Shown: positions 40,645 through 49,642 of the stretch, piece after piece
Position numbering within the stretch: the stretch's first letter is position 1
How the letters are laid out: each line of letters starts with the position of its first letter
Assembly (NCBI RefSeq): GCF_018623035.1
Contig: NZ_CP076023.1
Location: 3,038,001 to 3,102,000, forward strand
DNA from: Cellulomonas dongxiuzhuiae
GTDB lineage: Bacteria; Actinomycetota; Actinomycetes; Actinomycetales; Cellulomonadaceae
Length of the DNA: 64,000 nucleotides
Direction of reading: 5' to 3'
The notes under the pieces: model-generated
Databases searched by the model: none
The model's input: only the letters and a program-made list of their open reading frames with translations
Told to the model about the DNA's origin: nothing
Program-made: the position numbers and the translations under genes

Positions 40645-41194
40645 GCCGCTGCTGGGCCTCGTGCTCGCCGCCGGCGCCGGGACGCGCATGGGTCGCCCCA
40701 AGGCGCTGTGCACGACGCCCGACGACGTGCCGTGGCTGCGGCGCGCGCACGACGCGCTCCTCGGCGGCGGGTGCGCCCGCGTCCGCGTCGTCCTGGGCGC
40801 CGCTGCGGACGAGGCCCGCGCGCTCGTCCCGCCGGGTACCGAGGTCGTCGTCGCGGCCGGCTGGGAGCGCGGCTTGGGCACGTCCCTCGCCGCCGGCCTC
40901 ACCGGGCCACCCGGCGAGGTGGCCGTCGTCGTCACCCTGGTCGACCTGCCCGACCTCGACGCACGTGCGGTGTCGCGCGTGACCGCCGCGCCGGTCGGTC
41001 CGCACGACCTGCGCCGCGCGGTCTTCGGCGGTGTGCCGGGCCACCCCGTGCTGATCGGCCGCGACCACTGGGCGTCGCTGGGGACGCACCTGCACGGTGA
41101 CGCGGGCGCCCGCGGCTACCTGCTCACCCACCCGTCGCTCGAGGTCGACTGCACCGACCTGCCCGGCGGCCACGACCACGACACCCCGGTCTGA
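40637..41194 (+). CDS. mocA: molybdenum cofactor cytidylyltransferase-like NTP transferase
   Basis: A 185-residue MobA/MocA-like nucleotidyltransferase. The NTP-binding signature LGLVLAAGAGTRMGRPKAL stands at the N-terminus. VTLVDLPDLDA holds the metal-binding Asp, and FGGVPGHPVLIGRDHW follows. MocA converts molybdopterin to the cytosine dinucleotide form. Many XDH-like hydroxylases use this form, although some use plain Mo-MPT, so the gene probably serves this island's dehydrogenase. The GTG at 40637 overlaps the permease by eight bases. It is the last gene of the island. Confidence 0.83.
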   Translation: MPEPLLGLVLAAGAGTRMGRPKALCTTPDDVPWLRRAHDALLGGGCARVRVVLGAAADEARALVPPGTEVVVAAGWERGLGTSLAAGLTGPPGEVAVVVTLVDLPDLDARAVSRVTAAPVGPHDLRRAVFGGVPGHPVLIGRDHWASLGTHLHGDAGARGYLLTHPSLEVDCTDLPGGHDHDTPV

Positions 41195-41280
41195 CCGCCC
41201 GGACCGCGCGCGTGTCCGACCGCGCCGCTACGCTCGCGCAGGTCACGTCCTCGCCCCTGCCCCCGGACCCGCGGAGCGTC

Positions 41281-42117
41281 ATGGTCGACCAGCACCCCGC
41301 CGACGCGGCACGTCGGACGCAGCCCCGCGCGCCGCGCCCGCGCGTGGCCGCGTTCTTCGACCTCGACAAGACCATCATCGCGACGTCGTCGGCCACCGCC
41401 TTCTCCCGCGGCTTCCTCGCCGAGGGACTGCTGAGCCGGCGGTCCGTGGTGGCGTCCGCGTACGCGCAGCTCGCGTACCTGCTCGGCGGTGCGGGCGAGA
41501 CGTCGACCGAGCGCCTGCGCGCCGCCCTCTCCCGGTCGGTCGTGGGGTGGGACGTCGAGCAGGTGTCCACCATCGTGCGCGCGACGCTGCACGACTCGAT
41601 CGACCCGACCGTCTACGCCGAGGCCGTCGACCTCATCGCCGCCCACCACGCCGCCGGTCACGACGTCGTCGTCGTCTCGGCGTCGGGCACCGAGGTCGTC
41701 GAGCCGATCGCGGAGATGCTCGGCGCCGACGCGGTGATCGCGACCCGGATGGCGGTGGCCGACGGCCGCTACACGGGTGCGATCGACTTCTACGCGTACG
41801 GCGAGAACAAGGCCGTCGCCATCCGCGAGCTCGCGGAGGCCCGCGGGTACGACCTCGCCGCCAGCTCCGCGTACTCCGACTCCGTCACCGACGCGCCCAT
41901 GCTGGCCGCCGTGGGCCACGGGCACGTCGTCAACCCGGACCGGGCGCTGCGCCGGCTGGCCGCCGACCACGGCTGGGACGTGCTGACCTTCCGGCGTCCC
42001 GTGCCGCTGCGCCGGCTCGACACGCAGGTGCGGGTGACGACCGGTGCCGTCCTCACGGGCGTCGCGCTCGTCGTGCTGGCGCTGGTGTGGTGGCGGCGCC
42101 GCCGACGGTCCGGTTGA
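41281..42117 (+). CDS. HAD-IB family hydrolase (Rv3661/SCO3558 type)
   Basis: A 278-residue HAD phosphatase. The catalytic motif is FFDLDKTII (D27 nucleophile, D29 acid/base). Motif II is VVVVSASGTEVVEP, and the motif III/IV region runs YGENKAVAIREL to AYSDSVTDAPML. A C-terminal membrane helix (VLTGVALVVLALVWW) and an Arg-rich end suggest membrane attachment. In actinobacteria this gene is usually divergent from ssd. Here ssd lies 18 kb away, beyond the purine island. The ATG at 41281 has CGGAGC upstream; GTG 41212 is a longer option. The Streptomyces relative is linked to morphological differentiation. Confidence 0.87.
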   Translation: MVDQHPADAARRTQPRAPRPRVAAFFDLDKTIIATSSATAFSRGFLAEGLLSRRSVVASAYAQLAYLLGGAGETSTERLRAALSRSVVGWDVEQVSTIVRATLHDSIDPTVYAEAVDLIAAHHAAGHDVVVVSASGTEVVEPIAEMLGADAVIATRMAVADGRYTGAIDFYAYGENKAVAIRELAEARGYDLAASSAYSDSVTDAPMLAAVGHGHVVNPDRALRRLAADHGWDVLTFRRPVPLRRLDTQVRVTTGAVLTGVALVVLALVWWRRRRRSG

Positions 42118-42210
42118 CGGACGTGGGTCTCGCGATGCGGCCCACCGCAGCCCGCTGACCTGCGACGACGCTGACGGCCGTTGCCCCGTCTGGACGAGCG
42201 GGTGTAGGAC

Positions 42211-42372
42211 ATGACCACAACCGAACGACCGGGGGAGCACCCACGGCAGGAGTAGCCCACCTATGGGCAGGTCGACCGGGCTGGTCCCGGAGCGAACCGC
42301 GATGATGCACGCTTGATCACTCCCCCGGTCGTCGGTACGGCGACGGCGTCCCGTGCGGGCGCCGTCGTTCGT
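42211..42372 (+). ncRNA. candidate Ms1/6S-like regulatory RNA
   Basis: This intergenic stretch after the HAD-IB gene has no convincing protein. It does have TTGCCC (42181) and TAGGAC (42205) at an 18-base spacing, usable as a promoter. CGACCGGGGGAG (42226-42237) pairs perfectly with CTCCCCCGGTCG (42320-42331), enclosing about 80 bases with inner hairpins (GCCCA-CCTA-TGGGC). A terminator-like hairpin follows at 42341-42367. The RNAP-binding RNAs Ms1/MTS2823 and the Streptomyces 6S-like scr3559 lie in the same place, between the Rv3661/SCO3558 and Rv3662c/SCO3559 homologues. Ends are estimates; sequence homology could not be tested. Confidence 0.55.
42341..42367 (+). terminator. hairpin terminator after the candidate ncRNA
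   Basis: CGACGGCG (42341-42348) pairs with CGCCGTCG (42360-42367), with a further CCC/GGG inside, and is followed by TTCGTGT. The 300 bases from here to the next stop at 42674 hold another small hairpin (CTCCCC with GGGGAG near 42460-42476) but no gene I can support. Confidence 0.55.
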
Positions 42373-42673
42373 GTCCGGGCACCGTGGGCGCGGGCGGGCT
42401 GCTGGCGGCTCGCGAGCTCGAGATCGCCCGCCTCGTGGCGCTGATCCAGGACGTGTCTCCCCCGTGGTGCGGGGAGCCAGGTGAGCGCGTGACACGATGC
42501 CGCCGTCGACAGGGTCGGTGCCTCGCGCCCGGAACGCGATCCCCCCTATGGTCCGACCCATGACGACGCCCGTCCCGCACGCGGCGGACGGTCGGCCAGG
42601 ACCCGTCCCACCCGTCTCCTGACACGACCCGCAGCATCGGACCCTGGCTCCGCACACCGAGGGGAGACACGCC

Positions 42674-43534
42674 CTAGGTGCGCCGCCCCGCGAGCACCTC
42701 GTCGGCCACGCGGCGGGCATGACCGGCCCCACGGACGACGGCCTCCCCGTACGCGACGACCCAGCGCGCGACCGCGTCGACGTCACCGGTCGCGTACCGC
42801 GCGGCCGCTGCGAGGTACGTCGGGGGTGCCTCCTGCCACACGAGCTCGGGCAGCACCGAGCCCGTGGGGTCGAGCCCCGTGCGCGTCGCCATGAGGCGCG
42901 CTGCCGCGCGTGCCACGACGCCGTTGGCCCCCGCGAACGGTCGGGCCGTGAGCAGCTCGGCGTGGACCACCGCCACGACGACGAGGGCGGGCGCGCGCGT
43001 CGCCGCCGCGTCGCGCAGCACGCCCGTGACGCGCGCCGCGGCCACGTCGGGCGACGGCGCCGCGCCGAGCCCGCGCAGGTCGCCCGGGGGCCCGCTGCGC
43101 GGCCGTCCGACCTCGGCGTCCGGCAGCACGTCGGCCGCGGCGGCCGCGTGCAGCCGGGCGAGCACCTGCGGCAACGCGACGCCCGCACCGGTGTCGCGCG
43201 ACCCGAGGGCCGGCAGCTGCGCCTCGACGACCGCCTGCGCCCGCAGCGCACCCGCAGCGACCGCGTCGGTCCCCGCTCCGGGCGCGGCCGTGCCGGTCGC
43301 CCAGGCCCGCAGCGCCTCGACGCCGACGGGCGCCCCGTCCAGGGCGGCCGACGCCGCCGCCGCCCGCAGCCCTGTCTCGGCACGCACCTCGCGCCACCGG
43401 CGCCGGAACGCCTCGTGCCAGCGCAGCTCCTCGCACGCCGCGCGTGCGGCGTCGACCGCGGCTGCCACTCCCGGCAGGCCCGCGATGCTCGCGAGCGCGT
43501 CGCCCGCGCCCGGCGCGGACGGGGTGACGCTCAT
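42674..43534 (-). CDS. Fic-fold-like protein with degenerate motif (Rv3662c/SCO3559 position)
   Basis: A 286-residue, Ala-rich helical protein. The block LLTARPFAGANGVVARAAAR resembles the Fic motif HPFxxGNGRxxR, but the catalytic His is Arg and the Arg after GNG is Val, so AMP transfer is unlikely. Homologues in this position are often labelled 'oxidoreductase' in databases, for which I see no evidence. It reads toward the candidate ncRNA and overlaps the upstream Nudix gene by four bases (ATGA). Its role is unknown; conservation of its position next to ssd, HAD-IB and the RNA suggests a shared function. Confidence 0.7.
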   Translation of the reverse strand: MSVTPSAPGAGDALASIAGLPGVAAAVDAARAACEELRWHEAFRRRWREVRAETGLRAAAASAALDGAPVGVEALRAWATGTAAPGAGTDAVAAGALRAQAVVEAQLPALGSRDTGAGVALPQVLARLHAAAAADVLPDAEVGRPRSGPPGDLRGLGAAPSPDVAAARVTGVLRDAAATRAPALVVVAVVHAELLTARPFAGANGVVARAAARLMATRTGLDPTGSVLPELVWQEAPPTYLAAAARYATGDVDAVARWVVAYGEAVVRGAGHARRVADEVLAGRRT

Positions 43535-44010
43535 GCGGTGAAGAGCGCCTCACCGCGCGCGGGCAGTGCTGCGGCGACGCGTGCGGACATCGACCCCGAC
43601 ATCGCCGGCAGCGCGTCCAGGTCGAACCATCCGGCGTCGGTGTTCTCCCCGTCGGCCGGGAACGGGTCGCCGGACACCCAGCGGCACCGGAACGTCAGGT
43701 CCAGGTACAGGGACCGGTCCCCGTTGTCGTAGACCACCGGCCCGACGACGCCCACCAGCGCGAGCCGCTGCGCCGTGGCGACGACGTCGGCCTCCTCCAG
43801 CACCTCGCGCACGGCCGCCACGGCGGGGTCCTCCCCCGGGTCGACGATCCCCGTGACAGGCGTCCACGCACCCGTGTCGGACCGGCGCACGAGCAGCAGA
43901 CGTGGGCGGGGACCGTCCTCGCGCAGCACGACCGCGGTGACCCCCGGCAGCCAGAGCTGGTCGTGCCCCACACGCTCGCGCAGGGCCAGGACGAAGGGCG
44001 GGACGGGCAC
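43531..44010 (-). CDS. Nudix hydrolase
   Basis: A 159-residue pyrophosphohydrolase. The Nudix box is GIVDPGEDPAVAAVREVLEE followed by ADV. It matches GX5EX7REUXEEXGU except that the final Gly is Asp. The metal-binding Glu residues are intact. The length and N-terminus (MPVPPFVLALRERVGHDQLW) match the actinobacterial family that hydrolyses nucleoside diphosphates linked to another moiety; the substrate is unknown. It is coupled to the Fic-like gene and divergent from malic enzyme. Confidence 0.88.
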   Translation of the reverse strand: MPVPPFVLALRERVGHDQLWLPGVTAVVLREDGPRPRLLLVRRSDTGAWTPVTGIVDPGEDPAVAAVREVLEEADVVATAQRLALVGVVGPVVYDNGDRSLYLDLTFRCRWVSGDPFPADGENTDAGWFDLDALPAMSGSMSARVAAALPARGEALFTA

Positions 44011-44095
44011 GCGCCGATGCTACGCGCCGCCGCCGACGCCACGCCGGGAGGCCCGTCGCAGGCGCCCCGGGCCACGTACCCGCCACAATGTCGCC

Positions 44096-45547
<1,452 letters not shown>

Positions 45548-45555
45548 ACGCACGC

Positions 45556-45587
45556 GACCCCGGCGAGGAGAAGTCCTCGCCGGGGTC
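45556..45587. terminator. bidirectional hairpin terminator
   Basis: A perfect 14-bp stem (GACCCCGGCGAGGA with TCCTCGCCGGGGTC) and a GAAG tetraloop lie between the convergent malic enzyme and ABC permease genes. It begins eight bases after the malic enzyme stop. Confidence 0.85.
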
Positions 45588-45608
45588 GTCCGGTCGTGCG
45601 GTCGCGCG

Positions 45609-46544
45609 TCAGCCCTTGACGGAGCCGAGCATGATGCCGGACACGAAGTACCGCTGCACGAACGGGTAGATGCACAGGATGGGGATGATCGTGAGGATCA
45701 TCGTGACCGCCTGGATGTTCGCCGCGATCTCCGACGTGCTGGACCCGGAGGCCGCCGCGCCCTGGGACGCGGTCGACGAGGCACCCGCAATCATGTTGCG
45801 CAGGTACAGCGTCACCGGGAACAGCTCCTGCTTGTCGAGGTACAGGAAGGCCGCGAACCAGTCGTTCCAGATCGCCACCGAGTAGAAGAGGATCATCGTC
45901 GCGATGACCGCCTTGGACAGCGGCAGCACGATCCGCCGGAAGATCCCCCACCAGCCGAGCCCGTCGATCTGCGCGGCCTCCTCGAGCTCCGTGGGCATGT
46001 TCTCGAAGAACGACTTCATGACGAGGAGGTTGAACACCGAGATCGCTCCCGGGAGCACCACCGCCCACATCGTGTTCTTCAGCCCGAGGGTCTGGATGAG
46101 CACGTAGTTCGGGATGAGGCCGCCGTTGAAGAACATCGTGAACACGGCGATGCCGATGAGGACGTTCCGCCCGCGCAGTGCGCGCCTCGCGAGCACGTAG
46201 GCGAGCAGCGTCGTCAGCACCATGGCGATCGTCGTGCCGACGAGCGTGTAGACGACGGTGTTCTTGTACGACGACCAGAAGAGGTCGTTCGCGATGACCA
46301 CCTTGTAGGTGGTCAGGTTGAAGCCCACGGGCCAGACGTTCACCATGCCGGCCTTGACCGCGCCGGCACTGCTGAACGACTGCGCCAGCACCGTGACGAA
46401 CGGGTACAGCATGAACCCGCACAGCAGCACCAGGAACGTGCCGTTGAACCACGTGAACGTCTTGTAGCTCTTCGAGTCGCGCGGTCCGACGGACACACCA
46501 CCGCCGGCCGAGGGCGTCGACGTGAGTGCGCTCTGGGTCACCAC
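45609..46544 (-). CDS. carbohydrate ABC transporter permease (YtcP/LplC type)
   Basis: A 311-residue permease of the MalG-like group. After a Ser/Gly-rich tail the first helix is FNGTFLVLLCGFMLYPFVTV. About five more follow, with the EAA loop LEEAAQIDGLGWWGIFRRIV that docks on the ATPase. It closes the binding protein-LplB-YtcP operon. No ATP-binding gene is present, so a shared MsiK-type ATPase elsewhere is expected, as is common in actinobacteria. Two tandem GTG codons (46544, 46541) could start it; both overlap the upstream gene. The substrate is probably an oligosaccharide. Confidence 0.92.
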   Translation of the reverse strand: MVTQSALTSTPSAGGGVSVGPRDSKSYKTFTWFNGTFLVLLCGFMLYPFVTVLAQSFSSAGAVKAGMVNVWPVGFNLTTYKVVIANDLFWSSYKNTVVYTLVGTTIAMVLTTLLAYVLARRALRGRNVLIGIAVFTMFFNGGLIPNYVLIQTLGLKNTMWAVVLPGAISVFNLLVMKSFFENMPTELEEAAQIDGLGWWGIFRRIVLPLSKAVIATMILFYSVAIWNDWFAAFLYLDKQELFPVTLYLRNMIAGASSTASQGAAASGSSTSEIAANIQAVTMILTIIPILCIYPFVQRYFVSGIMLGSVKG

Positions 46545-47563
46545 AGGCTTGCTCCTACCACTCGGCGCGACACGAAGTTCGCGGTGAGGATCATCACGAG
46601 GCCGATGATCGCCTGGAACAGTCCGATGGCCGTCGCATAGCTGAAGTTGTTGGCAACCAGACCCACGCGGTAGAGGTACGTCGAGACGACGTCACCCGTG
46701 GCGTAGGTCAGCGGGTTGTACAGGAGCAGGACCTTCTCGAACCCGACGTTGAGGAACAGCCCGATGTTGAGGATGAGCAGCGTGACCATCGTCGGGCGGA
46801 TGCCCGGCAGCGTGATGTGCCAGGTCTGGCGCCACCGGTTGGCGCCGTCGATCCGGGCCGCCTCGTAGAGCGAGGCGTCGACCGTGGTGAGGGCCGCGAG
46901 GTAGAGGATCGTGCCCCAGCCGACGGTCTGCCAGATCTCGGAGCTGACGTACACGGTGCGGAACCACTCGGCACGCTGCAGGAACGGGATCGCCTCCCCG
47001 CCCATCCCCTCGATGATCTGGTTGACCGTGCCCTGCAGCGACAGCAGCTGCATGAGCATGCCGACCACGATGACGACCGAGAGGAAGTGCGGCAGGTAGG
47101 AGATCGACTGGATGACTCGCTTGAATGCCGCCTTGCGCACCTCGTTGAGCAGGAGCGCGAGGACGATCGGCAGGGGGAAGCAGAAGAGCAGGGTGAGCCC
47201 ACCGAGGATCACCGTGTTGCCGAAGACGTTCCAGAAGTTGGGGTCGTTGAGGAACAGCTCGACATAGCGCATCCCGACCCATTCGTCGCCGAAGATGCTG
47301 CCGCCCGCGCGGAACCGCCGGAACGCGATGATGTTGCCGAACATCGGCACGTACCGGAACACCAGCAGGAACAGCACCGGTACCAGCGCCATCGCGTAGA
47401 GCACCCAGTCGCGGCGCAGCGTGTGCCGCCAGCCGATCTTCCGTGCTCGAGGTCGTGCCTTACTACCCGGGTCCTCGCCGTCGACCGACGACGGAACCCT
47501 CCCTCCGGATGACGCCTGGACCGAGGTCCCGAGGACGTCACCCGTCGCGTGTGCCGCGCTCAT
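46538..47563 (-). CDS. carbohydrate ABC transporter permease (LplB/YtcQ-partner type)
   Basis: A 341-residue MalF-like permease. A charged N-terminal tail precedes the helix WVLYAMALVPVLFLLVFRYV and the family block YVPMFGNIIAFRRFRAGGSI. The EAA loop is YEAARIDGANRWRQTWHITL. LplB-type permeases serve complex plant or host polysaccharide fragments. The ATG at 47563 follows GAAGGAG. It is preceded by a strong hairpin at 47590-47630 separating it from the binding protein gene, and it overlaps the second permease by seven bases. Confidence 0.93.
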   Translation of the reverse strand: MSAAHATGDVLGTSVQASSGGRVPSSVDGEDPGSKARPRARKIGWRHTLRRDWVLYAMALVPVLFLLVFRYVPMFGNIIAFRRFRAGGSIFGDEWVGMRYVELFLNDPNFWNVFGNTVILGGLTLLFCFPLPIVLALLLNEVRKAAFKRVIQSISYLPHFLSVVIVVGMLMQLLSLQGTVNQIIEGMGGEAIPFLQRAEWFRTVYVSSEIWQTVGWGTILYLAALTTVDASLYEAARIDGANRWRQTWHITLPGIRPTMVTLLILNIGLFLNVGFEKVLLLYNPLTYATGDVVSTYLYRVGLVANNFSYATAIGLFQAIIGLVMILTANFVSRRVVGASLW

Positions 47564-47589
47564 GTCACTCCTTCGTGGGCGGATCGGTG

Positions 47590-47630
47590 GTGCGGCGGGC
47601 CGGCCCCGCGAAGGGACCGGCCCGCCGCAC
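47590..47630 (-). promoter_or_regulatory. intercistronic RNA hairpin between binding protein and permeases
   Basis: GTGCGGCGGGCCGG (47590-47603) pairs perfectly over 14 bp with CCGGCCCGCCGCAC (47617-47630) around a 13-base loop. It lies between the binding-protein stop (47647) and the permease start (47563). Such stems block 3' exonucleases or cause partial termination, allowing much more binding protein than permease to be made. Confidence 0.75.
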
Positions 47631-47646
47631 CTCGTCGAGCCTGGGC

Positions 47647-49323
47647 TCAGCCGTCGTTCCCTGCGGCGCGCTCTGCTGCGCCGTTGATGAGATCCATGTA
47701 GCCCGGCACGCCCTGGCCCTCAAGCCCGGACACGTAGGCGTCCCACTCCGAGAGGTCCTTCTGCCCGAGGATGAACCCGAGGGTCGCCGTGTCCACCGTG
47801 TCCTTGAGCGGGGTGCTCAGCAGCGAGGCCTGCTCGAGCTCGACCTCGTCGAGCGGGTGCGGCGGGAACGGGTCCCGCGGCGTGCGGTTCGACTGCACCG
47901 AGTCGATGTACTCGACGAACGCCGGGACGTTGTAGGACTCCTTGAGCGCGCGCGACTCGGTCGACCCGGCGAAGACGTCGTTGGCGTAACCGAGGTCCTT
48001 CTTGAGGTCGATCGTGCCGGACGGGTTCAGGTTGAGGTTCGTGAGCTTGTAGTCGGGCTCGAGGGTGTACTTGCCCTCGGCGTCCTTGGTGTAGTGCTCA
48101 CCCTCGACACCCCACTGGATGAGCTCGCGCGCCTCCGGGTTGTAGTAGAGCCAGTCCGTGAACGCGAGCAGGTCGCAGAAGTTCGGGTCGTTCACCGCTT
48201 CCTTGGTGAGCATGAACCCGTTCCAGAAGTTGCGCGGCTCGACGAAGTCGCCGGCCGGACCGCCCGGGGGCGCGATCTGGACGAGCTCGTAGTCCGTGAC
48301 ACCGGCGGCGTCGAGCGCCGTCGCGAACTCCTGGACGGTCCACGAGCCACCCGAAGCCGCGAAGACCTTCTCCGCCGCGAACTTCTCGGTCACCGTGCCG
48401 CCGCCGTCGTCGGCAGCCGTGAAGGACTCGCTGTCGAGCAGCCCGGCCTCGTTGAGCCCGGCGAAGTACGTGACCATGTCCTTGTAGCCGTCGGTGGTCG
48501 CCGCGTAGACGAACTCCTCAGCGTCCTTGTCCCACCAGGCGCCGTCGCCGAAGCCCCAGCCACCGACCGTGCCGAAGGCGTGGGCCGCGTAGTTGATCAT
48601 CGACTGGCCCTCGAAGCCGTCGGCCAGCGGCGTGCTGTCCGGGTACTTGGCCTTGATGAGCTCCATGCCCTCCTGGAGGTCCGCCCAGGTCTCGGGCGCC
48701 GGGGCGCCGACCTCGTCGAAGACGTCCTTGCGGATGATCAGCGTGAAGGTCGGGACGGAGACCTCCTGGAGACCCGGCGTCATGTAGTACTTGCCGTCCT
48801 CCTGCCGGAGGTCGTCGACCATGTCGCGCAGGTCCCACTCGTCCACGTACTTCTGGAAGTTGGGCATGTAGTCGGCGTAGTCGCTCAGCGGCACCACGGC
48901 GCCGGAGGCCGCGAACTGGCGCTCCTCACCCGTGTACACGAGCGGGATGATCTGGGGCGCGTCACCGGCGCTGATCAGGAGGCTGCGCTTCTCGATCGCG
49001 TCGCTGAACGGGATGTTCGTCAGGTTGAGCTTGACGTTCGTCCGCTCCTCGATCTCGTCGAAGAACTCCCAGCTGTCCGTGATCGGGAAGTCGGCCCAGT
49101 CGGTCCAGAGCAGCGAGAACTCGCGCGGCTCCGCGGCCTTCCACGGCTTGTCCGCGACCGCCTCGGTCGAGCACTCCAGGTCCTTGGCCTCACCGTCGGC
49201 GGTGGTGTCCCCGCCGTCCCCGCTGCCGCAGGCGGCGAGCGCGAGCGCCCCCACCAGCGTCAGCGCACCGGCGGCCCGCGCTGAGCGCGTCCGCCGTCCT
49301 GTCAGATGTCCCGCACGTGCCAT
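47647..49323 (-). CDS. carbohydrate ABC transporter substrate-binding lipoprotein
   Basis: A 558-residue binding protein of the large LplA/YtcQ group. The signal peptide ALTLVGALALAACGS ends in lipobox LAAC. The domain begins EFSLLWTDWADFPITDSWEF and contains YMPNFQKYVDEWDLRDM, TLIIRKDVFDEVGAPAPETW and a C-terminal block ending GYMDLINGAAERAA. The ATG at 49323 follows GAGGAGAG; a longer frame to 49386 lacks a proper signal peptide. The ligand is probably a plant cell-wall oligosaccharide. The upstream LacI-like operator (49468-49509) implies repression by a LacI-family regulator. Confidence 0.92.
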   Translation of the reverse strand: MARAGHLTGRRTRSARAAGALTLVGALALAACGSGDGGDTTADGEAKDLECSTEAVADKPWKAAEPREFSLLWTDWADFPITDSWEFFDEIEERTNVKLNLTNIPFSDAIEKRSLLISAGDAPQIIPLVYTGEERQFAASGAVVPLSDYADYMPNFQKYVDEWDLRDMVDDLRQEDGKYYMTPGLQEVSVPTFTLIIRKDVFDEVGAPAPETWADLQEGMELIKAKYPDSTPLADGFEGQSMINYAAHAFGTVGGWGFGDGAWWDKDAEEFVYAATTDGYKDMVTYFAGLNEAGLLDSESFTAADDGGGTVTEKFAAEKVFAASGGSWTVQEFATALDAAGVTDYELVQIAPPGGPAGDFVEPRNFWNGFMLTKEAVNDPNFCDLLAFTDWLYYNPEARELIQWGVEGEHYTKDAEGKYTLEPDYKLTNLNLNPSGTIDLKKDLGYANDVFAGSTESRALKESYNVPAFVEYIDSVQSNRTPRDPFPPHPLDEVELEQASLLSTPLKDTVDTATLGFILGQKDLSEWDAYVSGLEGQGVPGYMDLINGAAERAAGNDG

Positions 49324-49467
49324 CAGGGCTCTCCTCTTCGAGATCCGTCCCAGGCCACGACCCGGGCGTTGTTGCAAGGGGTTCACCGCCGGCGCCGGTC
49401 GATCCGTCGCTCGGCGTCAGCGGCCCGGAGGGACAGTACGGCATCCTTGCCGCAGGCCCTTCGGAGT

Positions 49468-49509
49468 CATCGGTCGATGCCGTTGGATTAACGATACATC
49501 TGCCGATGT
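49468..49509. promoter_or_regulatory. LacI-like operator region before the sugar importer
   Basis: Three signals cluster 145-186 bases before the binding-protein start. CATCGGTCGATG (49468-49479) also occurs at 45-56 near the lacI-type gene. TTAACGAT (49488-49495) is also shared with the operator there. ACATC-TGCC-GATGT (49496-49509) is an inverted repeat. The AT-rich core in GC-rich DNA suggests a regulated promoter. Confidence 0.45.
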
Positions 49510-49642
49510 GCCGGGACGCTATGCGCCGCCGCGCGTGCCGGTCAAGCGTCCGACCGGGTCGTGACCGGATCGTCACCGGACAGCAACCCAAGAGGCACTT
49601 ACGTCCCACCCGGGTGCCCCCACCTGGGCCCACGATGGGGGC

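Noticed and set aside
42384..42563. A 59-codon rightward GTG frame after the candidate ncRNA, with coding-like third-position GC
   Set aside because: No Shine-Dalgarno sequence, no recognised family, and the GC bias alone cannot decide at this length. It could be the 3' part of a longer RNA.
42560..42622. A 20-codon ATG frame preceded closely by TATGGT, a possible leaderless mini-gene
   Set aside because: Too short and unsupported by any similarity.
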